Source: Theodoxus fluviatilis (Eukaryota > Mollusca > Gastropoda > Cycloneritida > Neritidae). Taken from it: 45,304 bases of DNA. Position numbers and translations under genes: made by a program. The stretch covers positions 7,501-52,804 of the forward strand of contig JAWQFJ010020417.1 in NCBI GenBank assembly GCA_034096865.1, given 5' to 3'. Under the pieces are notes generated by a model that did not search any database, was not told the origin of the DNA, and saw only the letters and a program-made list of their open reading frames with translations. Positions 10,600 through 20,570 of the stretch are shown one piece after another (positions within the stretch are counted from its first letter, which is position 1; each line of letters begins with the position of its first letter).

Positions 10600-10790
10600 C
10601 GGCGGGCAGGAACATGGGCGGGGAAAGGGGAAAGTGTGGGAAGGGGGAAGAGGGTGGGGAGGGAGGGGATTGCAGAAAGGGTAGGAGGGAAGGTACTGAA
10701 ATGAGGTGAGGGGAGTGGAGAAATGGGGACAGGAAAAGAGTGGGGAGAATGCCAGGGGGGTTGCCGTTAGCCGGGAAGCAGTAGGAGATG
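10600..10790. repeat. G-rich polypurine tract, left copy
   Basis: Nearly all-purine sequence of the form GGGGAAAGGGG and GGGGAGGGAGGGG over about 190 bp. It has many G runs of 3 or more and could form triplex or G-quadruplex structures. It differs from the right copy by one G near 10710. Confidence 0.8.
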
Positions 10791-11248
10791 GGGAGTTTGC
10801 ACGCGATGTGTCTTGGTAACCTCGACCAGCTCCCACCAAAAAATCTGAACGCTGACCGGTGCACCACCATCTTAATGGACCCCTTGTTAATAAATGTCAT
10901 GTAAGAAAAAGAATTTGCGGATGAAGTGCTAGGAGACAGTGCAACTATTAGCTGTGGTAACACAATGCGTTTGTGTGTAACAGAATGAGTGTGTACGTGT
11001 GTATGTGTCTACATTTACATTCTATGATTCCTTGTGTGAACGGGCGACAATAACTAGGGATTCCTCTAACATTAAGGTAATTTCTCGATATAAAAAGTTC
11101 GGATGATTTACACATTGAAATATATTTATACAATTTTGTCAAATGGTCTTTTATAAATTTTGTGTAGGGTGATATCTCGTATATTGATACGTTATCAAAC
11201 GGAGCAGCCCTGTTCGTTTAGCTCTAATTGGTACAACGTTTTGAAACA
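10791..11248. other. Unassigned stretch (mirror 33736-34194)
   Basis: AT-rich. It includes a short (GT)n-like patch around 10970-11010. No gene recognised. Confidence 0.4.
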
Positions 11249-11285
11249 ACTTTATCCCTCCAGGTTTACTGGAGGTCCTCACAGC

Positions 11286-11318
<33 letters not shown>

Positions 11319-11319
11319 A

Positions 11320-11412
<93 letters not shown>

Positions 11413-11415
11413 GGT

Positions 11416-11487
<72 letters not shown>

Positions 11488-11720
11488 AGTCCTGACTTTA
11501 CGGCTGATATCTCAAAAACTACTTGACGGATTTCCTTGACATTTTGCACACTTACTGGAAGTGAGGTCCGATTGAATGTATCAAATTTTCAGAATCGAGG
11601 TAGAAAAAAGTGACTTTTTAGGTCGTAAACTCGAAAACACCCCCCTAAAATGTCAGTTGACGGAATGGCGATATTTTGCCATTTCCTTCACTCCCGTCGC
11701 CAACAGCGTTTCTCCCCCGC
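11249..11720 (+). mobile_element. GTCT-microsatellite interspersed repeat, copy 1 (Helentron-like?), left
   Basis: Begins with a hairpin CCTCCAG-GTTTA-CTGGAGG (11257-11275), then a (GTCT)n core of about 50 units (11287-11488). The body includes CTCAAAAACTACTTGACGG, TTTCCTTGACATTTTGCACA and CAGAATCGAGG. The same layout recurs at 16318, so this is a dispersed family. Non-autonomous Helentron-type elements of insects and other invertebrates often carry GTCY microsatellites and a terminal hairpin; that assignment is an inference. Confidence 0.7.
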
Positions 11721-12055
11721 TGTACGAGCGCTCACCAATTACATAAATAGTTGTCGTGATCCTTCCCAGAAAAAATAGCCTTTGCCTTCAAAAATACCGT
11801 TTTACAGTCAAAATTGTCCCCCCGCGCGGCCGGTCCGATTCTTTGAACAGCCACTCTGTCTGAGTGCAACACTACCAAGTTCTGTTCGCGAGGCCTAATG
11901 GCAGTGAATCGATAGTAAACTTCGCAGAAATGTACAAGACCTCTCAAATTTCATGAACTATCATCCATTTGTCTACAATTTACAGTGCAAAATACGAACC
12001 GAGGGGGTTTGCGGAAAAGAACTGAATAATTGCTTTACAAACACTTAGTCATGTC
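11721..12055. other. Unassigned stretch (mirror 32928-33263)
   Basis: Probably the continuation of the GTCT repeat family or unique flank. A minus-strand frame of 71 codons (11732-11947) has no recognisable domain. Confidence 0.35.
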
Positions 12056-12326
12056 AGTTCCCGAATGGCTCATCTGGTAGAGCGTTAGATTATTGTATTG
12101 TTAGGTCATGCGTGAACGGGCTCGAATCCGCGCTGAAACCTTTTCCCCCCTCTTTTTTCGAGAGGTTGCGGGTTCGAACCTGACCTGGTTTTTTTGTTGT
12201 TTTTGTTGGTGTTTTTTCCCCCCTCTTTTCTCGAGAGGTTGCGGGTTCGAACCCGATCTTTTTAAAAAATGCCAAAACCTGAAGGTTCAGCGCCAGCGGT
12301 TTTTATCCCTCCAGGTTTACTGGAGG
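12056..12326 (+). mobile_element. tRNA-like repeat with three B boxes, copy 1, left
   Basis: The head has an A-box-like TGGCTCATCTGG (12066-12077) and a B-box-like GGCTCGAATCC (12119-12129), with a D-stem-like GCTC/GAGC pair. The anticodon stem does not fold, so this is not a functional tRNA. Two more B-box sequences follow, each after CGAGAGGTTGCGG: GGTTCGAACC at 12171-12180 and GGTTCGAACCC at 12244-12254. Next come CTGAAGGTTCAGCGCCAG and the CCTCCAG/CTGGAGG hairpin (12308-12326) of the GTCT family. It is best described as a composite SINE-like repeat. Confidence 0.65.
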
Positions 12327-13456
12327 TCCTCACAGCTTTATCAAGAGGAAAAAGAACCATCTGTTCCAAATACCAAACTTCAAGGCTGCCGAGGTAATTT
12401 TTGATATGGGAGCTGTAGCATCCATCTCTCTTTCGATTCTTTTGCTTTTTTATTTCCAAGTGGGTTAGAAACACTAAAGAAGTGTGGGAATATGGCTAAG
12501 AAGGAAGTCAAAACTAGTGTGAAAATAGCTTTCCTTTTTTAGTACTTTTCTCTTCGAAAAAAGCTACACGAGTTACCACTTAATCTGTCCCTGTATTGGG
12601 GGACACTCCTGGGAGCTTGTTTATGGGTGTGCATTTGAAACAGAAACTCGCCACCTGAAGCCAAGAAAACCAACCAGTTCGTTTCCCCTTTAGATCCGAG
12701 GGTTCTTCTGTTTGGCCCAAAAGCTGATTTTGTAGGACAAAGGAGCTCACGAGGAGGCGAGTGCAAATTAACTTGTCTCTTTCCAATAGACAGGGAGGGG
12801 TCGTGGTGGAATGGATGAAATTCTACAGAAGCCAATGATGTCCTTTCTCTGACAGAAGCAGCAATCAAGCTGTAGGGATTTTCTTCATCTGGTAAAAAAG
12901 GGAGGGAAAAAACTTGCTGTCCATCCCTAATATAAAAGATCCGACATCAGACGAGCTCTTTGGGTCCAGAGAGCCACAACGCGATCGACTTGAATACTTT
13001 TCTGTGTAAATATTCTTTTGCGCAGGGCCTTATATGTTCAACCGAGAATTTACGTTTCAGAAACTTTTTGTGGCAATCCAATCGAAAAACAGAATTAAAA
13101 GCAAGCATACTGGTTTCCTGCAACTCCACTTATACTTTTGCTCGCTTTTGAATACCTCAATAAGCCACCATTTCTCGTTGAAAGGTCGTAAAGATTAGCG
13201 CTCTGCGTCAAGTAATTGACAGAAAGTCTCTTCGCAGAAAGATAGAAAGAAAGAAAAAAGCAATCAACTATCCTGAAAACTTATAGAAAAGATAGAGACA
13301 CGACTCAGAAAAAATGAGAGCGACTTTACACAGTACACACATCTCAAACAAGCAAATGACTCACTGGTTCTGAGAACAGCTCGCGACAACAGTAGCAACT
13401 TATCGCAAAGATGGATAGGTGGATAAATGCATGTATTGCGACTTGTCTCCTTCGTT
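12327..13456. other. Unassigned stretch (mirror 31527-32656)
   Basis: No gene that I can support. Frames up to 109 codons (minus 12539-12868; plus 32115-32444) have no known domain, and an overlapping 68-codon frame competes with it. Composition is ordinary. Confidence 0.4.
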
Positions 13457-14738
13457 AAGTCCTGTCTGTACGGAGTTTCTCCTAGCTTGTGCTGGGAAGT
13501 CCTGTCTGTACGGAGATTCTCCTAGCTTGTGCTGGGAAGTCCTGTCTGTACGGAGTTTTTCCTAGTTTGTGCCGGGAAGTCCTGTCTGTACGAGGTATCT
13601 CCTAGCTAGTGCTGGGAAGTCCTGTCTATACGGGGTATCTCCTAGCTTGTGCTGGGAAGTCCTGTCTGTGCGGAGTTTCTCCTAGCTTGTGCTGGGAAGT
13701 CCTGTCTGTGCGGAGTTTCTCCTAGCTTGTGCTGGGAATTCCTGTCTGTGCGGAGTTTCTCCTAGCTTGTGCTGGGAAGTCCTGTCTGTGCGGAGTTTCT
13801 CCTAGCTTGTGCTGGGAATTCCTGTCTGTGCGGAGTTTCTCCTAGCTTGTGCTGGGAATTCCTGTCTCTACGGAGTTTCTCCTAGCTTGTGCTGGGAAGT
13901 CTGTCTGTGCGGAGTTTCTCCTAACTTGTGCTGGGAAGTCCTGTCTGTGCGGAGTTTCTCCTAGCTTGTGCTGGGAAGTCCTGTCTGTGCGGAGTTTCTC
14001 CTAGCTTGTGCTGGGAAGTCCTGTCTGTGCGGAGTTTCTCCTAGCTTGTGCTGGGAAGTCCTGTCTGTGCGGAGTTTCTCCTAGCTTGTGCTGGGAAGTC
14101 CTGTCTGTGCGGAGTTTTCTCCTAGCTTGTGCTGGGAAGTCCTGTCTGTGCGGAGTTTCTCCTAGCTTGTGCTGGGAATTCCTGTCTGTGCGGAGTTTCT
14201 CCTAGCTTGTGCTGGGAATTCCTGTCTGTACGGAGTTTCTCCTAGCTTGTGCTGGGAAGTCCTGTCTGTGCGGAGTTTCTCCTAGCTTGTGCTGGGAAGT
14301 CCTGTCTGTGCGGAGTTTCTCCTAGCTTGTGCTGGGAAGTCCTGTCTGTGCGGAGTTTCTCCTAGCTTGTGCTGGGAAGTCCTGTCTGTGCGGAGTTTCT
14401 CCTAGCTTGTGCTGGGAAGTCCTGTCTGTGCGGAGTTTCTCCTAGCTTGTGCTGGGAAGTCCTGTCTGTGCGGAGTTTCTCCTAGCTTGTGCTGGGAAGT
14501 CCTGTCTGTGCGGAGTTTCTCCTAGCTTGTGCTGGGAAGTCCTGTCTGTGCGGAGTTTCTCTAGCTTGTGCTGGGAAGTCCTGTCTGTGCGGAGTTTCTC
14601 CTAGCTTGTGCTGGGAATTCCTGTCTGTGCGGAGTTTCTCCTAGCTTGTGCTGGGAATTCCTGTCTGTACGGAGTTTCTCCTAGCTTGTGCTGGGAAGTC
14701 CTGTCTGTGCGGAGTTTCTCCTAGCTTGTGCTGGGAAG
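13457..14738 (+). repeat. 40-bp minisatellite, about 32 units, left copy
   Basis: The unit reads GTCCTGTCTGTGCGGAG, then TTTCTCCTAGC, then TTGTGCTGGGAA. Units nearest 13457 are the most diverged; the inner ones are almost identical, with A/G at GTRCGG and G/T at GGAAKTCC as the main variants. The left array has three single-base length changes in short homopolymers (near 13890, 14115 and 14561) that the right array lacks. Confidence 0.97.
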
Positions 14739-14777
14739 TGAAGTGAAAAATAAATAAATATGGTGGGTTTTCTTAAC

Positions 14778-15131
14778 TTTATTCACGCACTGGTCGATAG
14801 ACAGGCGACAAAGTCAGTAATCAGCATTACCATAAACACACTCCACTCTTAGGGCTCGATCCCGTGAGGACAATATCGCTGTTAGCCGCGCTCATACACG
14901 TGCCATCTGTCACTTTCATTTGTGTCTTCATCGCGCTCCCTCTCGCACGCCCGCACTGGCGCCTTTTATACCCTTTACAGGTTCCAGAACCTTCAAGAAC
15001 AACGATAATGCACTCGACTATCTTCGAAGTAGTTCGCACGACGTCACGCGACACATCGAAACTAAGCAACGGCAAGGTCGAAGAGGCTTGCAGAAGAGCT
15101 AGAAGCCACCACCACATTCTAGAACATTTCA
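14778..15131 (-). promoter_or_regulatory. Heat-shock-element / TATA / poly(A) cassette, left copy
   Basis: On the minus strand, a perfect four-unit heat-shock element TTCttGAAggTTCtgGAA (14982-14999) lies 11 bp upstream of a TATAAAA box (14964-14970). A second HSE-like TTCTAGAA lies farther upstream (about 15117-15124). A polyadenylation signal AATAAA (14778-14783) lies about 190 bp downstream. The compact promoter-to-poly(A) spacing could be a solo LTR (U3-R) or a short heat-inducible transcription unit. Confidence 0.7.
14827..14931 (-). CDS. Small ORF (34 aa) behind the heat-shock promoter, left copy
   Basis: ATG to TAA on the minus strand, starting about 33 bp downstream of the TATA box and ending upstream of the AATAAA signal. 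The peptide begins MKTQMKVTDGTC and ends SGVCLW. No homology is recognised. It may be just an open frame in an untranslated or LTR-derived transcript. A longer frame reading through the TATA box (to 15141) is not a credible product of this promoter. Confidence 0.2.
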   Translation of the reverse strand: MKTQMKVTDGTCMSAANSDIVLTGSSPKSGVCLW

Positions 15132-15821
15132 TAACCTTCACAACTCACATAAATGAAGGACATAGAGATAAAGCCTTGCGGTCTATCACCCGTTGCAGGC
15201 TACGAGAGGCCATTGACTACCCAAATATCTCGAGTCAGTCGGAACATGCGCAGGTCAAACTTCTGTTTCCTTAGTTATTCGCCTGTTGCGCATCCTGTAG
15301 GGATACCCAGTGGCTCTGTTCCGGCTCCGACCCACAGGAAGGACAGTTGCAGGGTGCCAGAGAATGTATCCTTGCCGTGAGTAAGTACGGCTGAAGGTTG
15401 GATGAGTCAAAGGACGTTCCCCACCAATAATAGCACCGCGCCACACTCTTCCGACTTCTGGTTGCACTCTTACGAGTAAAGTAGCAAGCAGGCAAAGCCT
15501 GTTCCATTCTTGGCTCATTGCCGGATGTTTTCATGTGGATGCATGGGGACTGGACTATCGATCTACAAAGGCGACTTTTCCCTCGCTTGACTTCAAACCC
15601 GACGAAACATGTGTTCCCCACCTTCTGCAAGCTACCGTCTTTGTTGCAGTGTGTAGAGACGTTTTGATTTGACGGAAACAATGCCTTCTCTCACACAGAT
15701 GATAGACGATGGTCGATGCTTTGCTTGAACTTAATCGAATGTTAGATTCAAGTGAGGATCACAAACAAAATCAGTTACCAGCTCTCCAGATATGTGAAAC
15801 ACCAATCCATTCAGCTTTGAA
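15132..15821. other. Unassigned stretch (mirror 29161-29850)
   Basis: Contains a 136-codon frame (minus 15271-15681; plus 29301-29711), Cys- and Ser-rich with CNCPSCGSEPEQSHW near its end, but no domain that I can name. An overlapping 87-codon frame is equally open, so coding status is undecided. Confidence 0.35.
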
Positions 15822-16121
15822 GGCTTCCCCAGAAAGCTGTACGACAAAGCAACAGGACTAGTCATTTCAAAACTGCAAGATGGCTTCCCCAGTAAGCTGT
15901 ACGACAAAGCAACAGGACTAGTCATTTCAAAACGGCAAGATGGCTTCCCCAGTAAGCTGTACGACAAAGCAACAGGACTAGTCATTTCAAAACGGCAAGA
16001 TGGCTTCCCCAGTAAGCTGTACGACAAAGCAACAGGACTAGTCATTTCAAAACGGCAAGATGGCTTCCCCAGTAAGCTGTACGACAAAGCAACAGGACTA
16101 GTCATTTCAAAACGGCAAGAT
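15822..16121 (-). repeat. Five 60-bp tandem repeats with an in-frame 20-aa period, left copy
   Basis: The 60-bp units are almost identical; the one nearest 15822 is the most diverged. Because 60 is a multiple of three, the minus strand has a 124-codon open frame (15731-16105) of repeats MTSPVALSYSLLGKPSCRFE followed by a unique tail ending HLNLTFD. The unit identity is at DNA level, so the frame alone is not evidence of selection on protein. Confidence 0.9.
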
Positions 16122-16317
16122 GGCTTCTCCAGCCCGCATGTCAGTCAGATTATCGAATTCTTTGAAGGAAAGTGACTCTCCATTTAAGTCATGGTCTAAA
16201 GTTCACAAATGTAAATGAAAGACAGGAACAGTTGCAGTTATTATTTTCATTGCAGGAAGCACGCTTCTCGGCAAAAGATGACACGGAGGAAAGATAACAT
16301 GGGTGAGGAATTCACTC
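16122..16317. other. Short unassigned segment (mirror 28665-28860)
   Basis: Unique sequence between the 60-bp repeats and the second GTCT repeat. Nothing recognised. Confidence 0.4.
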
Positions 16318-16358
16318 AATTTATCCCTCCAGGTTTACTGGAGGTCCTACAGACTTTA

Positions 16359-16392
<34 letters not shown>

Positions 16393-16780
16393 CCGACTTC
16401 ACGGCTTATATCTCAAAAACTACTGGACGGATTTCCTTGACATTTTGCACACCAACTGGAAGTTAGGCCCGATTGAATGTACCAAATTTTCAGAATCGAG
16501 GCTTGAAGAGAAAGTGGTTTTTTAAGGTCGTACACTCCAGAGCACCTCCCCAAATACTCGATTCATGGAATGGCCAATCTGTGACGTCATCAACAACGTG
16601 ACGTCATTTGCGAGTAGAGTTTTGATGATAATGGATTTTGAGAACATTGGTGAAAGGATAAAGAAGGATTTTTTACGATGCAAGTAGTCAATTGATGGAA
16701 TGGCGACCCACTCTACAGCCACGCCCCTTTTCTCGCTGTATCTCGCGTCTTTATAGTTGCTGGCGCCAAAATGGCTTCCG
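16318..16780 (+). mobile_element. GTCT-microsatellite interspersed repeat, copy 2, left
   Basis: Same architecture as copy 1: a CCTCCAG/CTGGAGG hairpin (16326-16344), a shorter (TGTC)n core of about eight units (16359-16393), then CTCAAAAACTACTGGACGG, TTTCCTTGACATTTTGCACA and CAGAATCGAGG. It differs from copy 1 at many positions, so it is an independent insertion. Two perfect CRE octamers TGACGTCA lie 17 bp apart at 16582-16589 and 16599-16606. Confidence 0.7.
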
Positions 16781-17035
16781 AATGAACGCCGACTAACTCG
16801 TTGCATTGTATTCCGGACATCATTTGTGTCTCATTTTTGCCAGACAGTGAGAAGATTTCTCAGACTGTGATAGACAGCGGTATGAATAAATACTATTCAT
16901 GTTATTTAGACGAAATTAAGATCTATTAGCAAGCGGATTAAACGGTGGAGGTGACAGCTCGGTGCTTCAGATCAATTCAATGCGCCGCACATACTTCCAT
17001 CTTGACGCTGCTAAGCAGAAGATCAACCAACCATC
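16781..17035. other. Short unassigned segment (mirror 27947-28201)
   Basis: Unique flank between the GTCT repeat and the foldback element. No gene seen. Confidence 0.4.
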
Positions 17036-17650
17036 CTCATTGCTCGTGCAAGGCTGGGTAAGTGTTGTTGTTGTTTTTTTATCATTTATCTGTTACGTGT
17101 TTGATGGAGTAACCGAAGCTCGCATTCCAAAATTGTAGAACCTACTCTTGAAGTGTTGTGTGTGGAGCCAAAAAGCTTGCGCAACTGTCCTTCGCACTGA
17201 CTGTCCTATGCACGGACTGTCCTTTGCATTAACTGTCCTTCACACTGACTGTTCTATGCACTGACTGTCCGATGCACTGACTGTCCTATGCACTTTCACA
17301 CTGACCAGTGCACAGAATGACCGGTGCGTGTCCGAAGCACTGGTGAGCGCGACAAAAACTTTGAGCGGACTGCTAGATCTTTACCCACTGTAGAAAGCTC
17401 ACTTCCCCTCCTCTCCTTCGTGACAATCTTCTTGTCAGTGCATAGAACAGTCAGTGTGAAGGACAGTTAATGCAAAGGACGGTCAGTGCAAAAGACAGTC
17501 CGTGCATAGGACAGTCAGTGCAAAGGACAGTTGTGCAAGCTTTTTGGATCCACACACAACACTTCAACAGTAGCTTAGGTTACTCCATCAAACACGTAAC
17601 AGATAAATGATTTTAAAAAATCACTTACCCAGCCTTGCACGAGCAATGAG
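17036..17650. mobile_element. 615-bp foldback element with internal 15-16-bp repeats, left copy
   Basis: The ends CTCATTGCTCGTGCAAGG and CCTTGCACGAGCAATGAG are perfect inverted repeats, and the inverted similarity extends about 230-270 bp inward on each side. The inner half of each arm is an imperfect tandem array of CTGTCCTATGCACTGA-like units; the right half holds the complement. A central non-repeated segment contains AAACTTTGAGCGGACTGC. There is no ORF. It looks like a non-autonomous foldback DNA element; no clear target-site duplication is visible. Confidence 0.75.
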
Positions 17651-17874
17651 CAATGCATGACCAGGTTCGATTCTGCGCAGAAATTTGTTTTCCTCTTTTT
17701 TCGAGAGGTTGTGGGTTCGAACCCAACCTGGTTTTTTGTGTTTTTGTGTGTGCGTGTTTCCCCCCCCCCCCCCCCCCTCTTTCTTGAGAGGTTGCGGGTT
17801 CGAATCCGAACTTTATATTATAAAAATATATATATGCCAAACCTGGAGGTTCAGCGCCAGTGGTTTTTATCAGG
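17651..17874 (+). mobile_element. Triple-B-box module, copy 2, left
   Basis: Contains GGTTCGATTCTG (about 17664), GGTTCGAACCC (17714-17724) and GGTTCGAATCC (17797-17807). The last two follow the GAGAGGTTG(C/T)GG leader seen at 12160-12244. A C homopolymer of about 20 lies between the last two boxes. It ends with the GGTTCAGCGCCAG(T/C)GGTTTTTATC motif shared with copy 1. No A box is evident here. It directly abuts the foldback element. Confidence 0.65.
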
Positions 17875-18035
17875 CAATTTGTGACGTTTACGATTACGTT
17901 CTTTTCAGTAATGCATTTCCACGGCTTCTCCTTCAAAGCACTATAGGCGATAACGGCTTCAGCAAAGGCTCTACCGCATCTCTTTTGAATTACCCACATG
18001 AATATACGTTTGTAATATTTATAAAATGTTAGCAT

Positions 18036-18097
18036 TCTTTATCATCGTCGTCGTCGTCGTCAACATTATCATTGTCGTCGTCGTCGTCGTCGTCATT

Positions 18098-18135
<38 letters not shown>

Positions 18136-18176
18136 TGTCGTCGCCGTCATCATCGTCATCGTCGTCGTCGTCGTCG

Positions 18177-18274
<98 letters not shown>

Positions 18275-18363
18275 GTCATCATTGTCATCATCATCTTCGT
18301 CGGCATTGTCGTCGTCGTCGTCGTCGCTGTCATCATCATTATTATCATCAGCATCATCAGCAT
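18036..18363. repeat. (GTC/ATC)n trinucleotide array, left copy
   Basis: Alternating blocks of GTC and ATC triplets over about 330 bp. It produces open frames of single-residue runs in several frames. It is one triplet shorter than the right copy. Confidence 0.97.
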
Positions 18364-18509
18364 GAGCAGCAGCAACAGCAGCACTAGTGTACTGTGCTTA
18401 CTTTTTCTGTACAGATGTAAACCTAATTGCAAGGTATATGTGTCACATCAGATGAACATGCAAGTGTGAGAAAGTTTTCAAAGTAACGCATGATTTCGTT
18501 CCCACTCAC

Positions 18510-18759
18510 GAACGCAGGGTCCGTACATTAGAGAGTCGGGATGGAGATTGAGGGTGCACTGGTGACTTGCAGCCAAACAGAACTGCAGCCACTGCGTCCA
18601 AGCCAGAATTTTTTCCCCGTCCGCAGCACCCAATAAACTTCCTCTGGAGGAGCGTTTCCTCTGCAGAAACATGGCGTCTGCTTGATCGCTTGCGGCGTTC
18701 GCTCGTTGTTTATCGTTCCAACACAGCTGGGACGACTGTACTTCTTCTCTCCGCGCCAT
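18510..18759 (-). CDS. Possible first coding exon, unknown protein, left copy
   Basis: On the minus strand an ATG in strong Kozak context (AACATGG) opens a 250-bp frame that runs into a consensus splice donor GTGAGT. The predicted peptide starts MARREEVQSSQLCWND and ends SLMYGPCVR at the donor; if unspliced it would run to a stop at 18478. No domain recognised. Upstream lie two inverted CCAAT boxes and a CRE. I cannot see a second exon in the window. Confidence 0.3.
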
Positions 18760-18977
18760 GTTGGCTCGTGAATCTCCGGTGTAACTCGGCAGCCAATCAA
18801 TGCTGACTTCGTTTTCGCTTGAAGCCGGCGACCAATAGCAAACCCTCTTATTGATTGCAGCCGTCAGGACGTCCGGTGCGCCCCACGCTGTGTGCGTGTG
18901 TGTGCCGAATTAGGGGCGCATTTGGGACACCCGACGGGTCGACTGCGTTGTCTTTTCTGCACTGGATCATGACGTCA
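18760..18977 (-). promoter_or_regulatory. CRE and CCAAT-containing promoter-like segment, left copy
   Basis: Reading toward the possible exon, there is a CRE octamer TGACGTCA (18970-18977), then inverted CCAAT boxes (ATTGG on the minus strand, at about 18832-18836 and 18793-18797), then the ATG at 18759. The segment is richer in CpG than its surroundings. Confidence 0.4.
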
Positions 18978-19000
18978 TATAAAGACCATGTCACAAATGA

Positions 19001-19306
19001 GGAAAGATCAGGAGAGCATTTGGACAGTACGAAGACCTGCTCTCAATCGTGAAAAGCAGAAAGCTGAAGTGGTACAGTCACGTGTCAAGAGGCAATGGGC
19101 TGGCCAAGACCATCCTGCAAGGTACCGTACCAGGTGGGTGAAGGAGAGGCAGGCAGAGAAAGAGGTGGGAAGACAACATCAAAGAGTGGACAGGCTTGAC
19201 CTTTGATGACTCACAGCGAGCCACAGAGGATAGAGATCGATGGAGGAAGATTGTCCGAAAGTCATCAGTGGCGCCTCAACATCCCATCTCAGGGTTAAGA
19301 GACTGA
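19001..19306 (+). pseudogene. RTE-like LINE C-terminal fragment, left copy
   Basis: The plus-strand frame is a well-known LINE C-terminus. It contains KLKWYSHVSRGNGLAKTI, RRGRQRKRWEDNIKEWTG, and then SQRATEDRDRWRK with a tail ending APQHPISGLRD and a stop (19304-19306). One in-frame TGA after GTVPGG breaks it. The 3' end is followed by short ACTGA repeats, a typical simple tail. Only the last 100 or so codons remain, so it is a 5'-truncated dead copy. Confidence 0.88.
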
Positions 19307-20269
19307 ACTGAACTGAACTGATATGATCAAATCCAGTCAGCAGTTTCAAGCAAACAAACCAACAAATAAACAAACGAGCGAGCAAAGAAAACAACAATCT
19401 ACGACGCCAATTGCTCAATACAGTGAGGTCAAAATATATGTAGTTTTACTCCTATGTGGAGATACAGAACCATAGTTTAGGTATTGATACATCAGCAGAA
19501 AATACCATGAGGCAACCAACAATTTGAAATTATGTTTTGTGTGCAATAAAACGATTCATGTACGCATGTACAAATTTGACTCATAAAATCCGTAAGAGCA
19601 TTTTTGATAATGCAGACAAAAAGCCTTCGATTCATTCAGATGAGAATACTTGTTTGTTTACAAATATATCATAGTTTCGAAATTTAACAGATGAAAAATC
19701 AATCCATGTCTAGAAAAGTAAAGAAGGTTTTGATTCCAACGCGTAAAGTTAAACCTACGACCCACGAGATCTTTACATCTACAAATTAACATAAAATTTT
19801 CCCTTCAGAAAACAGCGGCTTCCGTCTATAACATTGCTTCCGGGCATGAAAGAAGGTTGATTAATATTATCTTTATCTTAAACTTGTCTTCTTCCACTTT
19901 TTTTGTCTCCATCTGGATTTCAGCTTTGCTTCATGAGAGACATTTCCTGTTTGTTTGTTTGTCTATCTGTCTAAATAATTACGTTGAGGAAATATAAGCC
20001 GGACCGAAATCTCTCTGGATTAGAATTGTTGTTTTATTCATGGAGATTGATTTTCTTTGACACTCGGATTCTTCCGATTACGTGCCATGGGGATGTTCTA
20101 GTCTCCATAGTAACAAACAAGAGAAGAGCACAGGAAGTCAACCTTTTAGCTCCGGACATATGGAAGTTAGTTAACTCTTTCGAAAATTCAAAGAACTACG
20201 TACAACCAAACATCTAAGACGGGGGAGAAGTGCGGGAATACACGTGGCAACCAGCGCTGGGAGGATTAA
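19307..20269. other. Unassigned stretch (mirror 24708-25670)
   Basis: AT-rich with CAAA/GTTT simple-sequence patches near 19350-19385 and 19945-19965. A 77-codon plus frame at 19984-20217 has no recognisable domain. No gene supported. Confidence 0.4.
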
Positions 20270-20570
20270 AGGGTTAATCTATTGTTCCTACTGGAAGACT
20301 CGGGGCAAACCGTGCGCTCGACAGCCAGAGCACATCGATCCAACCGCACTCGCAACCACAACATCTAACCACCGCCTCAGCAGGAACTGCTGCACAGTCT
20401 AACGACCGTCTTGGTGGAATGGGATGAGCACGAGAAAAAAAAACCAGGTGCTCTGGGGGTCGTCTTGCAGAACCGTAGTGCACGCACACTCTGCGCGAAG
20501 CCGGAAGTTGCCTGGTGGACTCTCGGCGGGGTCTCGTGGCGACACGTGCCCTCCGCAAATATGACGTCAC
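20270..20570 (-). promoter_or_regulatory. CpG-rich promoter-like block, left copy
   Basis: GC- and CpG-rich for this window. It contains a CRE octamer TGACGTCA (20562-20569), an E-box CACGTG (about 20543-20548) and an ETS-type CTTCCGG. Open frames here are arginine- and proline-rich and probably a by-product of composition. Direction is not determined. Confidence 0.4.

Noticed and set aside
12056..12141. Functional tRNA gene
   Set aside because: A and B boxes and a D-stem are visible, but the anticodon stem does not pair and the acceptor ends do not match. It is a tRNA-derived repeat.
18072..18365. Poly-Ser, poly-Ile, poly-Val and poly-Met open frames
   Set aside because: They are different frames of the same trinucleotide array.
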